This document shows, in pieces, positions 1-7,378 of a stretch of 8,201 nucleotides of DNA. How positions within the stretch are numbered: position 1 is the stretch's first letter; the number at the start of each line of letters is the position of its first letter. Source of the DNA: CAISIP01 sp046594635 (GTDB lineage Bacteria; Pseudomonadota; Gammaproteobacteria; Burkholderiales; Burkholderiaceae_C); contig JBKJRR010000138.1 of NCBI GenBank assembly GCA_046594635.1, positions 1 to 8,201 of the forward strand. The letters run 5' to 3'. Made by a program: the position numbers and the translations under genes. The notes beneath the pieces were generated by a model, which was not told the origin of the DNA, ran no database searches, and was given only the letters and a program-made list of their open reading frames with translations.

Positions 1-2564
1 TCGAAATGTTGATTGCTGTCGAGCAGGGCCAGCGCGGCTTCGGCGTAGGCATACCCCAGGTCGGCCAGCACCGTGGTCATGACCTCGCGCACACCGGGCT
101 CGTCCTCAACCACCAGAATACTTTCGCCCGAGTGTGCGCGTTGGGCAGGCTCCCGGGGCGGTACGGTCTCTGGCTCAGCTTGCGAGATATCGCGCGGCAG
201 ATACAGGGTGATGGTGGTCCCGCGGCCCACCTCGCTGTGGATCCGTGCATGACCACCGGCCTGCTTGACGAAGCCATAGACCATCGACAGGCCCAGTCCG
301 GTGCCCTGGCCGATCGGCTTGGTGGTGTAGAACGGCTCGAAGACGCGTGCGATGACCTTGGCCGGCATTCCGGTCCCGTTGTCGCTGACACTCAGGGCCA
401 CGTAATCACCCGGTGTGAGTTCTGCCTGGGTCGCGGCATAGGTGGCATCGAGCTGGCAATTGACTGTCTCGATGGTCAGCTGCCCGCCGGCGGGCATCGC
501 ATCGCGCGCGTTGATCACCAGATTGAGCAGCGCACTTTCGAGCTGGGCGCTGTCGATTCTGGCCGGCCACGGATTTTCGGGATGGCGCACCTGCAGCGAG
601 ATGCGGGGCCCCAGGGTCCGCGTCATCATGTCTTGCAGCGAGTCGATCAGGGCGCAGATGTCCACGCAGCGAGTCTCCAGGGCCTGCCGCCGAGCAAAGG
701 CCAGCAGGCGCTGAGTCAGTGCGGCAGCGCGCTGTGAACTGGTGGACGCTCGGTCCAGCAGCTTGTCGAATCCGTCCTGTCTGCCCACTGCGAGCTTGCG
801 CTGCATCAGCTGGATCGAGCCATAAATGCTGGCCAGCATGTTGTTGAAATCGTGCGCGATGCCGCCTGTGAGCTGGCCGATGGCTTCCATCTTCTGCGCC
901 TGGCGCAGTTGCTCTTCGGTCTTGGCCAACGCCGTGGCGCGTTCACGGTCGGCGGTGATGTCGCGCCCGAAGGCAAAGATGGTCTGCCCGTCGGGCGCCG
1001 CAGTCCAGGCCACGATCCGAAAGCTGCCATCGGCGTGCAGTATGCGGCACTCGAAAGTGGGCAGGGCCCCCACCGTGGCCCGCACCAGTGCGTCCTCGGC
1101 ACTCTCCTGGTCCTGTGGATGGATGAATTCGTCGATCCGTTTGCCGACAACCAGCGCCCGGTCCCAACCCAGTGCGCTGGTCCAGACCGGGTTGATGTCC
1201 AGGAAGATGCCGTGGGGGTCGACCATCGCGATCAGATCGGGCGAGCTGTTCCACATGCGCTCGCGTTCACGCGTGCGCTCATCCACGCGGCGCTCCAGCG
1301 TGGCATTGATCGCGCGCAGCTTGTCGCGGTCGACATGCTGGTCTTCGACGTCGGTATTGGTGCCGACCCAGCGCACGATGTTGCCGCGGGCATTGCGCAC
1401 GGGCAGGGCACGAACGAGGTGCCAGCGGTATACACCATCGGCACGGCGGATGCGGAATTCCACTTCGTAGTTCGCGCCACTGTGCAACGCGGCGGACCAG
1501 GTCGATGCGGCGCGGACCACGTCGTCAGGGTGCACCAGTGTGGCCCAGCCTGCACTGGCGAGTGCGTCGATGTCCATGCCGCTGTAGCGCAGCGTCTGGT
1601 CGTTGAACCAGTCCAACTTGCCGTCGGCGGGTGAGGTCCACATATGGTTCGGCGCCAGCTGCGAAAAGGACCGGAATTTCTCTTCACTCTCGCGCAGGAC
1701 AAGGGCCTGGTTGACAACGTCGGTCACGTCCACGCCTTCGACAAAAATGCCGGTCACCCGTCCATCGACATCCCGCATCGGCTGGTAGACAAAGTCCAGT
1801 ATCCGTTGCTCAGGCTCGGCATCCACGTCGGCAATCACGTTGACAGGCGCAGCACGACCGGAATGGGCCTCGCCTGAGCGGTAGACCTGGTCGAGCAGTT
1901 CGTAAAAGCCCTGCCCCTGCAGTTCCGGCAAGGCTGCGCGCACTGGCAAGCCGATCACATCGCGATGACCGATGAGCTGCAGGTAGGCCGGGTTGGTGAG
2001 ATCGAAGTGATGCTCCGGCCCGCGCAGCACCGCCACGAAGCTGGGCGACATTGCAAACATCTCCCGCAGGCGGTCGAGCTCGACTGCGTGGTCACGTTTC
2101 GCTCGCGCCTCCCGGGTGATCTCGGTACAGGCGCAGAGCACCCCCAGCACTTCGCCGCGATCACCACGCACCGGAGCATAGAAAAAGGAAAAGTGAATTT
2201 CCTCGACGTGGCCTTGACGCAGCATCATCAGCTCGATGTCGTCCATGTAGATCGGCTCGCCGGCATAAGCACGCGCCATGAGCGGCTGCAGGTCGTCGCG
2301 GATCTCGCTCCAGACCTCCAGAAAAGGCTTTCCCAGTGCAGGATGGCGCCCGCCCAGGATTTCGGCATAGGGGTCGTTGTAGACCATGTTTTGTTTTGGC
2401 CCCCAGACCACAAACATCGGCTGCGGAGCATTGAGCATGATGCTGACGAGCGTCTTGAGCTGTGCGGGCCATCGCACCGGCGGACCCAGCGGCGACTCCG
2501 CCCAGGGATGACCACGCAGCATCACACCCAGGGCGCCGCCGCCATTCATGAATTGCAGTGTCAT
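1..2564 (-). CDS. Soluble multi-PAS hybrid sensor histidine kinase (C-terminus cut by window edge)
   Basis: This is an open frame of 854 codons with no stop before the left edge. I see four PAS-like regions at about residues 43-150, 167-282, 293-410 and 434-545. A short coiled stretch leads to the phospho-acceptor region, with the H-box GGIAHDFNN and His571. The ATP-binding domain follows, with the N-box NLVINARDAM (Asn685), G1 box DNGTG (Asp728), F-box FEPFYTTK and G2 box GTGLGL (754-759). From about residue 814 a receiver domain begins (ILVVEDE, acidic Glu820/Asp821); its phospho-acceptor Asp would lie outside the window. The HDFNN-type H-box lacks the usual Pro and is typical of a large class of PAS-rich hybrid kinases. 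The N-terminal stretch with SPLGPP and a following WGP, then YND, is a recurrent opening of such kinases. No membrane segment is visible, so it should sense a cytoplasmic signal, which is unknown. The start overlaps the stop of the receiver gene as ATGA, with AGGA nine bases upstream. Confidence 0.95.
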   Translation of the reverse strand, partial: MTLQFMNGGGALGVMLRGHPWAESPLGPPVRWPAQLKTLVSIMLNAPQPMFVVWGPKQNMVYNDPYAEILGGRHPALGKPFLEVWSEIRDDLQPLMARAYAGEPIYMDDIELMMLRQGHVEEIHFSFFYAPVRGDRGEVLGVLCACTEITREARAKRDHAVELDRLREMFAMSPSFVAVLRGPEHHFDLTNPAYLQLIGHRDVIGLPVRAALPELQGQGFYELLDQVYRSGEAHSGRAAPVNVIADVDAEPEQRILDFVYQPMRDVDGRVTGIFVEGVDVTDVVNQALVLRESEEKFRSFSQLAPNHMWTSPADGKLDWFNDQTLRYSGMDIDALASAGWATLVHPDDVVRAASTWSAALHSGANYEVEFRIRRADGVYRWHLVRALPVRNARGNIVRWVGTNTDVEDQHVDRDKLRAINATLERRVDERTRERERMWNSSPDLIAMVDPHGIFLDINPVWTSALGWDRALVVGKRIDEFIHPQDQESAEDALVRATVGALPTFECRILHADGSFRIVAWTAAPDGQTIFAFGRDITADRERATALAKTEEQLRQAQKMEAIGQLTGGIAHDFNNMLASIYGSIQLMQRKLAVGRQDGFDKLLDRASTSSQRAAALTQRLLAFARRQALETRCVDICALIDSLQDMMTRTLGPRISLQVRHPENPWPARIDSAQLESALLNLVINARDAMPAGGQLTIETVNCQLDATYAATQAELTPGDYVALSVSDNGTGMPAKVIARVFEPFYTTKPIGQGTGLGLSMVYGFVKQAGGHARIHSEVGRGTTITLYLPRDISQAEPETVPPREPAQRAHSGESILVVEDEPGVREVMTTVLADLGYAYAEAALALLDSNQHF

Positions 2565-2935
2565 GCTGCGCGGTCCTGCGACCGGTGGATCTCATCCATC
2601 AAGCGATCGAGGTCTTCCACTTCGAAGGGTTTGGAGAGCGTCCGTACGCGCGGCCCCAAAACACGGACGGCATCGCCATATTCGTAGCCCGAGCACAACA
2701 CGACCCAGCGTTCGGGTTGCACGGCAAGAATGCGGCGGGCCAGATCGGTGCCGGACATGCCTGGCAGGCCGATGTCGGTCACGAGCACATCGAAATCACT
2801 GGCACCCCACAACACCAGCGCTTCCTCCGCGCTGGCGCAGGACACCACCTGGCGCTGATCGCCTTCAAGCATTTCCTGAAAGGTGTCGCGAAGGTCAGCG
2901 TTGTCCTCTACGTACAACATGCGCACTGGTTTCAT
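2561..2935 (-). CDS. Stand-alone receiver-domain response regulator (CheY-like)
   Basis: The protein has 124 residues and is a single receiver domain with no output domain. The acidic pocket is Glu10-Asp11 in LYVEDN. The phospho-acceptor is Asp54 in VTDIGLPGMSG. The switch region has Ser82, and the conserved Lys102 sits in SKPF. It probably takes a phosphoryl group from the hybrid kinase encoded next and acts by protein contact or as a relay step; its target is not visible. The stop codon overlaps the kinase start by 4 bases, which implies translational coupling. Only a weak AGG precedes the start. The domain call is firm; the partnership with the kinase is inferred from position. Confidence 0.93.
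   Translation of the reverse strand: MKPVRMLYVEDNADLRDTFQEMLEGDQRQVVSCASAEEALVLWGASDFDVLVTDIGLPGMSGTDLARRILAVQPERWVVLCSGYEYGDAVRVLGPRVRTLSKPFEVEDLDRLMDEIHRSQDRAA
2574..2577 (-). promoter_or_regulatory. Ribosome binding site of the hybrid kinase
   Basis: AGGA on the minus strand lies nine bases before the ATG at 2564 and inside the end of the receiver gene. It supports the choice of the ATGA overlap as the kinase start. Confidence 0.5.
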
Positions 2936-3076
2936 GCTTGGCCTGGTCGATGGGGTCTGCGGGTCATTCTAGGTTGACGCTGCCCGGCAGCAGGGGTCAT
3001 CTGCTGCTTGCGGCGATTTGACCTGCGGTGTGCCAAGCCCTCTTGCAACACGGGGTCGGATCGGGATGGCGCCCGG
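2936..3076 (-). promoter_or_regulatory. Intergenic region with possible promoter of the receiver-kinase pair
   Basis: This 141-base gap is the longest on the minus-strand run. The minus strand carries TAGAAT at 2966-2971, a fair -10 match, which would place a transcript start about 24 bases before the receiver ATG. No good -35 hexamer sits 16-18 bases further upstream. The would-be spacer and -35 area holds a 13-base perfect inverted repeat, GCTGCC-C-GGCAGC, at 2979-2991, which could be a protein-binding site or chance in GC-rich DNA. There is no T-run after it, so I do not call a terminator. Confidence 0.3.
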
Positions 3077-4078
3077 TCAGACCCTCTTCCAGCGCATCCA
3101 CGCCGCCGAGTTGAAGAAACTCGCCACCACCCCACCGGGCGGTACCAGTGCATCGCAGGCGGCGCGAATGTCGTCGGCAAGCGCCATGTCTCCCACTGGC
3201 AGGGCCTGCTGCAGTTGTGCGAGCGTGCGCGGCCCAATGATGGGTGCAGTGACGCCCGGCTGATCCTTGGCCCACAGATAGGCCAGTTGCGCCGGATCAT
3301 GACCCTGTGCGCGGGCCAGTGCCACAAACTGCGCTCCGACCGCAATGCCGCGCTCAGTCACTCGCTCCGCATAAATTCCGCCTCGCAATGCTGCGCGACT
3401 ATCCTGGGCCGGTGCATCGCCGGGAGCATAACGACCTGCCAGCATGCCCATGGCCATCGGCGACCATGTGAAGAGCGCCAGTGCGTAACGCTGGCAGGCG
3501 GGTACCAGTTCGTTCTCGATGCGCCGCTCCAGCAGGTTGTAGGGCGACTGCTCAGACACGAAATGGCTCAGACCAAGCTGGCTACTGAGGTGCTGTGCCT
3601 GCACCACTTGCCAGGCCGGCGAGGTACTGGTGCCGATATAGCGTACTTTGCCCTGGCGCAGCAGCAGGTCAAGCGCGGCCAGTGTTTCCTCCAGGGGTGT
3701 GTCCGGATCGGGACGATGCGTCTGGTACAGGTCGATGAAGTCGGTACCCAGGCGGCGCAGGGAATCTTCGCAGGCCTTCACGAGATGGTTGCGGCTCAGC
3801 CCGCGCTCGTTGATGCCGCTCCCGGTCGGATAAAAAACCTTGGTCGCGATCAGCACATCGTCGCGCCGCCCGCGGGCCCGAAGCCAGCGACCGATCAGCC
3901 GCTCGGCCTCGCCACCGGCATAACTGTTGCTGGTGTCAATGAGATTGATGCCACCGTCCACCGCCGCATCGAGTATGGCCAGACTCTCGGCCTCGGGTGT
4001 CGGATTGGCCAGGTTGTCAGTACCCAGCACCAGCGAGGACACCTTCAGACCGGTACGGCCGAGCGGACGGTATTGCAT
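3077..4078 (-). CDS. Aldo/keto reductase
   Basis: This is a 333-residue NAD(P)H-dependent oxidoreductase of the aldo/keto reductase superfamily, predicted cytoplasmic (no signal or membrane segment). The opening YRPLGRTGLKVS is typical of the group. The catalytic tetrad can be read as Asp48 and Tyr53 in IDTSNSY, Lys80 in IATK, and His121 in YQTHRPD. Near the C-terminus, IIGPRT matches the cofactor phosphate-binding region. The frame stays open to 4204, but the ATG at 4078 is the right start: it gives the standard N-terminus, has AAGG ten bases upstream, and removes a 70-base overlap with the gene before it. The substrate cannot be told from sequence. The dehydrogenase gene ends 56 bases upstream, so the two may be cotranscribed and act on related carbonyl or sugar compounds (inference). 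Confidence 0.95.
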   Translation of the reverse strand: MQYRPLGRTGLKVSSLVLGTDNLANPTPEAESLAILDAAVDGGINLIDTSNSYAGGEAERLIGRWLRARGRRDDVLIATKVFYPTGSGINERGLSRNHLVKACEDSLRRLGTDFIDLYQTHRPDPDTPLEETLAALDLLLRQGKVRYIGTSTSPAWQVVQAQHLSSQLGLSHFVSEQSPYNLLERRIENELVPACQRYALALFTWSPMAMGMLAGRYAPGDAPAQDSRAALRGGIYAERVTERGIAVGAQFVALARAQGHDPAQLAYLWAKDQPGVTAPIIGPRTLAQLQQALPVGDMALADDIRAACDALVPPGGVVASFFNSAAWMRWKRV

Positions 4079-4088
4079 GGGGTGGAAA

Positions 4089-4092
4089 CCTT
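4089..4092 (-). promoter_or_regulatory. Ribosome binding site of the aldo/keto reductase
   Basis: AAGG on the minus strand lies ten bases before the ATG at 4078. It decides this start over the longer open frame that reaches into the neighbouring gene. Confidence 0.45.
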
Positions 4093-4134
4093 TCAGTGGG
4101 CTGAGGCCGTCTGATGTGCCCCAGCACGAATCTG

Positions 4135-4899
4135 CTACTGGGTGCTGTAGCCGCCGTCGACGTAGACCATGGCGCCGGTCATGTAGCTGGCCGCGTCGCT
4201 GCACAGAAACACCGCCACCCGCGCAATCTCTTCAGGGCGTGCGAGCCGGCCCATGGGCACCACTCGCTCGGCGATGTCCTGCATCTGCGCATCATCCAAC
4301 GGCGTTGCACGCCCGGCCGCACGCAGCATCGGCGTATCGACCTCGCCGGGGCAGACACAATTGAAACGCACCGCATCACGCGCCAGTTCCAGCGCGAAGC
4401 AGCGGGTGACCTGCTGCACCGCACCCTTGCTGGCCGCATAGGCGAGTGCGCCCTTGCCGCCGAGTTCGCCCCAGATGCTGCCGAAGTTCACCACGGCCCC
4501 GCCACCATGCCCCCGCATGTGACGCGCCGCCGCGCGACTGAGATGGAACACGCCGCCGGCATTCACGCCCATTGCCCGCTGCCACTCATCGTCCGTCGTA
4601 TCGATGCCGGTCTTGCGCGCAATGATGCCCGCAGCATTGACCACGGCGTTCAGGCGCCCGGTACTGGCGACAGTCTGCGCCACCGCCGCATCGCAGAACG
4701 CGCAATCGCTGACGTCGCCGACCAGCGCCGTGGCGCCGATTTCCAGCGCGACCTGGTTCGCCAGCGCTGCATTGGCGTCGACGATCACCACATCGGCACC
4801 GGACGCTGCGAACAGGCGCGCCACCTGGGCGCCCATACCACTGGCGCCACCGCTGACCAAGGCTGTGAACTCCGAGAACGCAAATCGCACTTGATTCAT
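4135..4899 (-). CDS. Short-chain dehydrogenase/reductase (SDR)
   Basis: This 254-residue protein has the classical SDR length and motifs. The cofactor-binding loop is SGGASGMG (residues 16-23). Asp41 at the end of the second beta strand favours NAD(H) over NADP(H). The structural NAAG motif is at 88-91. The catalytic set is Asn113, Ser141, Tyr154 and Lys158 (YAASK). The C-terminal pattern SYMTGAMVYVDGG is that of the large FabG-like or sugar-alcohol dehydrogenase group. The substrate is not predictable. The frame stays open to 5034, but the ATG at 4899 gives the normal SDR N-terminus; no strong ribosome binding site precedes it. The gene starts 19 bases after the GGDEF-EAL gene stops, so it is very likely cotranscribed and perhaps translationally coupled. 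Confidence 0.95.
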   Translation of the reverse strand: MNQVRFAFSEFTALVSGGASGMGAQVARLFAASGADVVIVDANAALANQVALEIGATALVGDVSDCAFCDAAVAQTVASTGRLNAVVNAAGIIARKTGIDTTDDEWQRAMGVNAGGVFHLSRAAARHMRGHGGGAVVNFGSIWGELGGKGALAYAASKGAVQQVTRCFALELARDAVRFNCVCPGEVDTPMLRAAGRATPLDDAQMQDIAERVVPMGRLARPEEIARVAVFLCSDAASYMTGAMVYVDGGYSTQ

Positions 4900-4918
4900 G
4901 GGGGTTGTCCAGTAAAAG

Positions 4919-7303
4919 TCAGGATACCGCCAGCGTCTGCGCTGCGCTCCAACGCTCGCACCAGGGGGCAAACTCATCGGCGGCCATGGGCCTGGACATG
5001 TGGTAGCCCTGCGCTTCATCGCAGGCAAGGGCACGCAACTGGTCCAGGATCATGCCGTTCTCGACACCTTCGGCCACCACCGTCAGGCCCAGATTGTGGG
5101 CCAGGTCAATCGTCGAACGCACGATCTTGGCATCGTCGTCGTCCTCCTGCATGTTCATGACAAAGGACTTGTCGATCTTGAGCTCGTCCACCGGCAAGCG
5201 CTTGAGGTAGGCCAGCGAGGAATAACCGGTGCCGAAATCGTCGATCGACAGGCCAAAGCCGCGCCGCGACAAGGTGTTGAGCGTGGCCAGCGCGCGCTGC
5301 GGCTCGTCCATGATCGCGCTTTCGGTGATTTCCAGGCAAAAGGCCTCGGCCGGTGCGTCATGGCGCTGCAGTATCTGCTCAAGTCGCGCCGGCAGATCGA
5401 CATCCAGCATGTCGCGGGTGGACAGGTTGACCGACAGGCGCAGCGACAATCCCTGCGCGCGCAAACGTACGCTCAGGGCCGCCGCCCGGTCGAACATCCA
5501 CAAGGTCAACTGGCGCACGAATCCGGTCTGCTCGGCGAACGGGATGAACTCCAGTGGCGGTACCAGACCACGCACCGGATGTTGCCAGCGCACCAGCGCT
5601 TCGGCTGCGACGACGCTGTTGTCGTCAAGGCGGATCTTGGGTTGCAGGAACAGTCGCAATTCATCGTGGTCGATCGCATGGCGCAGTTCGGTCAGGAGCG
5701 ACAGGGTCTGTGCGCTGGACGAGTCCAGCGCCGGGTCATACAGCTGGATTCCCGTGGTCTTGCTCTTGGCCGCATACATCGCGACCTCGGCATGCGACAG
5801 CAAGGTGTCGGCGTCGTCCGCATGCAAGGGCCAGCAGGCAACGCCAATACCGGCGCTCAGGTCGACAGTCTGGTCGTCGAACGCCAGCGGCAACTCGAAC
5901 GACTTGGCGATACGCTGTGCCACGGCCAATGCACCGGTCGCATCACTGTGCGTCAGCAGCACAGCAAACTCGTCGCCGCCCAGTCGGGCCACCATGTCGC
6001 CGGCCCGCAGATCCTGCTGGGTCAGCCGCTTGGCCACGGCGTCCAGCAGCAGGTCGCCGAACGAGTAACCCAGCACATCGTTGACATGCTTGAAGCGATC
6101 AATGTCCAGCATCACCACCGCAAGTGTGCCGTGGCCAAATTCGGCCACCGCGCCCATGCTGTCGATTTCGTGCTGCAGCGCCTCGCGAAAGCGTGCGCGA
6201 TTGGGCAGACCGGTCAATCGGTCCCAGTAGGCCAGCTTGCGGATCTCGACCTGCTGCGCGCCGATGTCGATGCGCATCTGATCAAAAGCCTTGGCAAGGC
6301 CGCCAATCTCGTCCTGGCGGTCCATGTGCTCCATCGGCACGTCGTACCGGCCCAGCCCCAGCCGGCGCGTGGCGGTCACCAGCGCGCGCAGCGGTGTGGT
6401 CACACGCCTGGCCACGAATACGCTGCCGATGCCGAACAGCAACACGCCCAACGCGGTGATCCACACAAGCGCCACCTGCGCCTGGTGGAACGGCGCCAGC
6501 ACGTCATCGAGCGAACGCAGCAGCAGGGTGCGCACACCGCCGAGCATCGCCCCGGTGTCGAGCTTGACATTGCGCGCGATCAGCACATCCCCATGGTCGG
6601 GCAATTCGACGACATCCCCCTGGCGCTGCTGCAAGGCCTGCACCGCCTCCGGCGACAGGGTGCTGGCAACGATGCGCCCCTTGACGCCGTTCCCGTCGCT
6701 GATCAAGGCCAGATGCATGTCGGAGATCGCACGCATGTCGTCCACCAGCTTTTGATTGATCGGAAAACCCATCAACACGTAACCCACCAGCAGCGGCGCC
6801 TTCATCGGAACCATCACGAACTGGTGCGGAATGTTGTCGACCACCGCAACCTGGCTGCCCTTCGCATCGCGCGACAACGGCCCCACCAGTTCGCCCAGCA
6901 CCGGGTTCAGGTCGTTCGCGTCACCGGTCTCTCCGACCGCGCGCAGCGCCATCGACGTGTCCACCAGCGCGGTTATGGTGGCGCCGATTCGCGCGCCGTT
7001 GTTTTCCAGTGCCGACGCGATGGTCGCAATGTCGCCGGAATTGACGGCGGCACGAAAACCGAAGTCGGCCGCCAGCAGGCCGGCGCCCTGACGCAGTTGC
7101 TGGGCATTTTGGTCCAGCAGACGGCGCCAGACGCGTTCGCCGACCTGCAGTTCCTGCGCCACCTGTCGACGCGCACTTTGCTCGACACTGATACGTACCA
7201 CGCTGAACACCGCCGCCTGCACCAGCAGCAACAGCAGCAGAGACAGCGCAACAATGCGCGACGACAGGCCCCAGCGTGTGGGTTGCCACTGAATTTTCAC
7301 CAC
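4919..7303 (-). CDS. Membrane-bound GGDEF-EAL cyclic-di-GMP cyclase/phosphodiesterase with periplasmic sensor
   Basis: The protein has 794 residues. A transmembrane helix lies at about 16-38, a periplasmic region at 39-274, a second helix at 275-297 and a HAMP linker at about 297-350. The GGDEF domain (about 355-525) has DRLTGLPNR at 361-369, the intact signature GGDEF at 442-446, and the inhibitory RxxD site RAGD at 433-436 with normal spacing. The EAL domain (about 535-785) has Glu568 in EALVRW, Asn626 in NLS, Glu658 in LEITES, Asp688/Asp689 in DDFGTGYSSL, Lys709 in KIDKSF and Glu745 in AEGVE. Both activities therefore look possible. The periplasmic part (DFGFRAAV, then TIASAL and GARIGA) resembles the double-CACHE sensor type found in many such proteins. 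The start is GTG, since an in-frame TAA lies four codons before it. The cupredoxin-like gene ends 75 bases upstream, which suggests that the exported protein supplies or modulates the signal. Confidence 0.96.
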   Translation of the reverse strand: MVKIQWQPTRWGLSSRIVALSLLLLLLVQAAVFSVVRISVEQSARRQVAQELQVGERVWRRLLDQNAQQLRQGAGLLAADFGFRAAVNSGDIATIASALENNGARIGATITALVDTSMALRAVGETGDANDLNPVLGELVGPLSRDAKGSQVAVVDNIPHQFVMVPMKAPLLVGYVLMGFPINQKLVDDMRAISDMHLALISDGNGVKGRIVASTLSPEAVQALQQRQGDVVELPDHGDVLIARNVKLDTGAMLGGVRTLLLRSLDDVLAPFHQAQVALVWITALGVLLFGIGSVFVARRVTTPLRALVTATRRLGLGRYDVPMEHMDRQDEIGGLAKAFDQMRIDIGAQQVEIRKLAYWDRLTGLPNRARFREALQHEIDSMGAVAEFGHGTLAVVMLDIDRFKHVNDVLGYSFGDLLLDAVAKRLTQQDLRAGDMVARLGGDEFAVLLTHSDATGALAVAQRIAKSFELPLAFDDQTVDLSAGIGVACWPLHADDADTLLSHAEVAMYAAKSKTTGIQLYDPALDSSSAQTLSLLTELRHAIDHDELRLFLQPKIRLDDNSVVAAEALVRWQHPVRGLVPPLEFIPFAEQTGFVRQLTLWMFDRAAALSVRLRAQGLSLRLSVNLSTRDMLDVDLPARLEQILQRHDAPAEAFCLEITESAIMDEPQRALATLNTLSRRGFGLSIDDFGTGYSSLAYLKRLPVDELKIDKSFVMNMQEDDDDAKIVRSTIDLAHNLGLTVVAEGVENGMILDQLRALACDEAQGYHMSRPMAADEFAPWCERWSAAQTLAVS

Positions 7304-7323
7304 AGACGCTTGTTAACGTTCAT
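7297..7323 (-). other. Possible 8-codon upstream reading frame overlapping the GGDEF-EAL start
   Basis: On the minus strand, GGAG at 7333-7336 lies nine bases before an ATG at 7323. That frame codes for MNVNKRLW and stops with TGA just after the GTG start of the GGDEF-EAL gene. The large gene has no comparable ribosome binding site of its own, so ribosomes could be delivered by termination and restart on this short frame. It may also be chance. Confidence 0.25.
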
Positions 7324-7378
7324 TTGACAACGCTCCGTGCTGCGCACTGCGCGATTCGCCTTGGGGCGGCCCGGCGGC

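Noticed and set aside
6..1634. Plus-strand open frames of 243 and 260 codons opposite the histidine kinase
   Set aside because: They are shadows of the kinase frame, with no ribosome binding site or recognisable family.
3008..4114. A 368-codon open frame on the plus strand opposite the aldo/keto reductase
   Set aside because: It has no domain, an unnatural composition, and lies fully over a gene with an intact catalytic tetrad.
4079..4204. N-terminal extension of the aldo/keto reductase by 42 residues
   Set aside because: It would overlap the end of the SDR gene, is rich in Arg, and precedes the standard family N-terminus, which has its own ribosome binding site.
4900..5034. N-terminal extension of the SDR by 45 residues
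   Set aside because: It would overlap the EAL-coding region, and the normal SDR start lies at 4899.
5000..7327. A 775-codon open frame on the plus strand opposite the GGDEF-EAL gene
   Set aside because: It is a mirror effect of GC-rich codon use. Its translation is rich in Gln, His and Arg with no recognisable domain, while the minus strand encodes a clear two-domain enzyme with intact motifs.
7337..7353. Short GC-rich inverted repeats between the cupredoxin and GGDEF-EAL genes
   Set aside because: Stems are about 4 bases with no following T-run, so neither a terminator nor a riboswitch can be supported. No cyclic-di-GMP riboswitch pattern was recognised.
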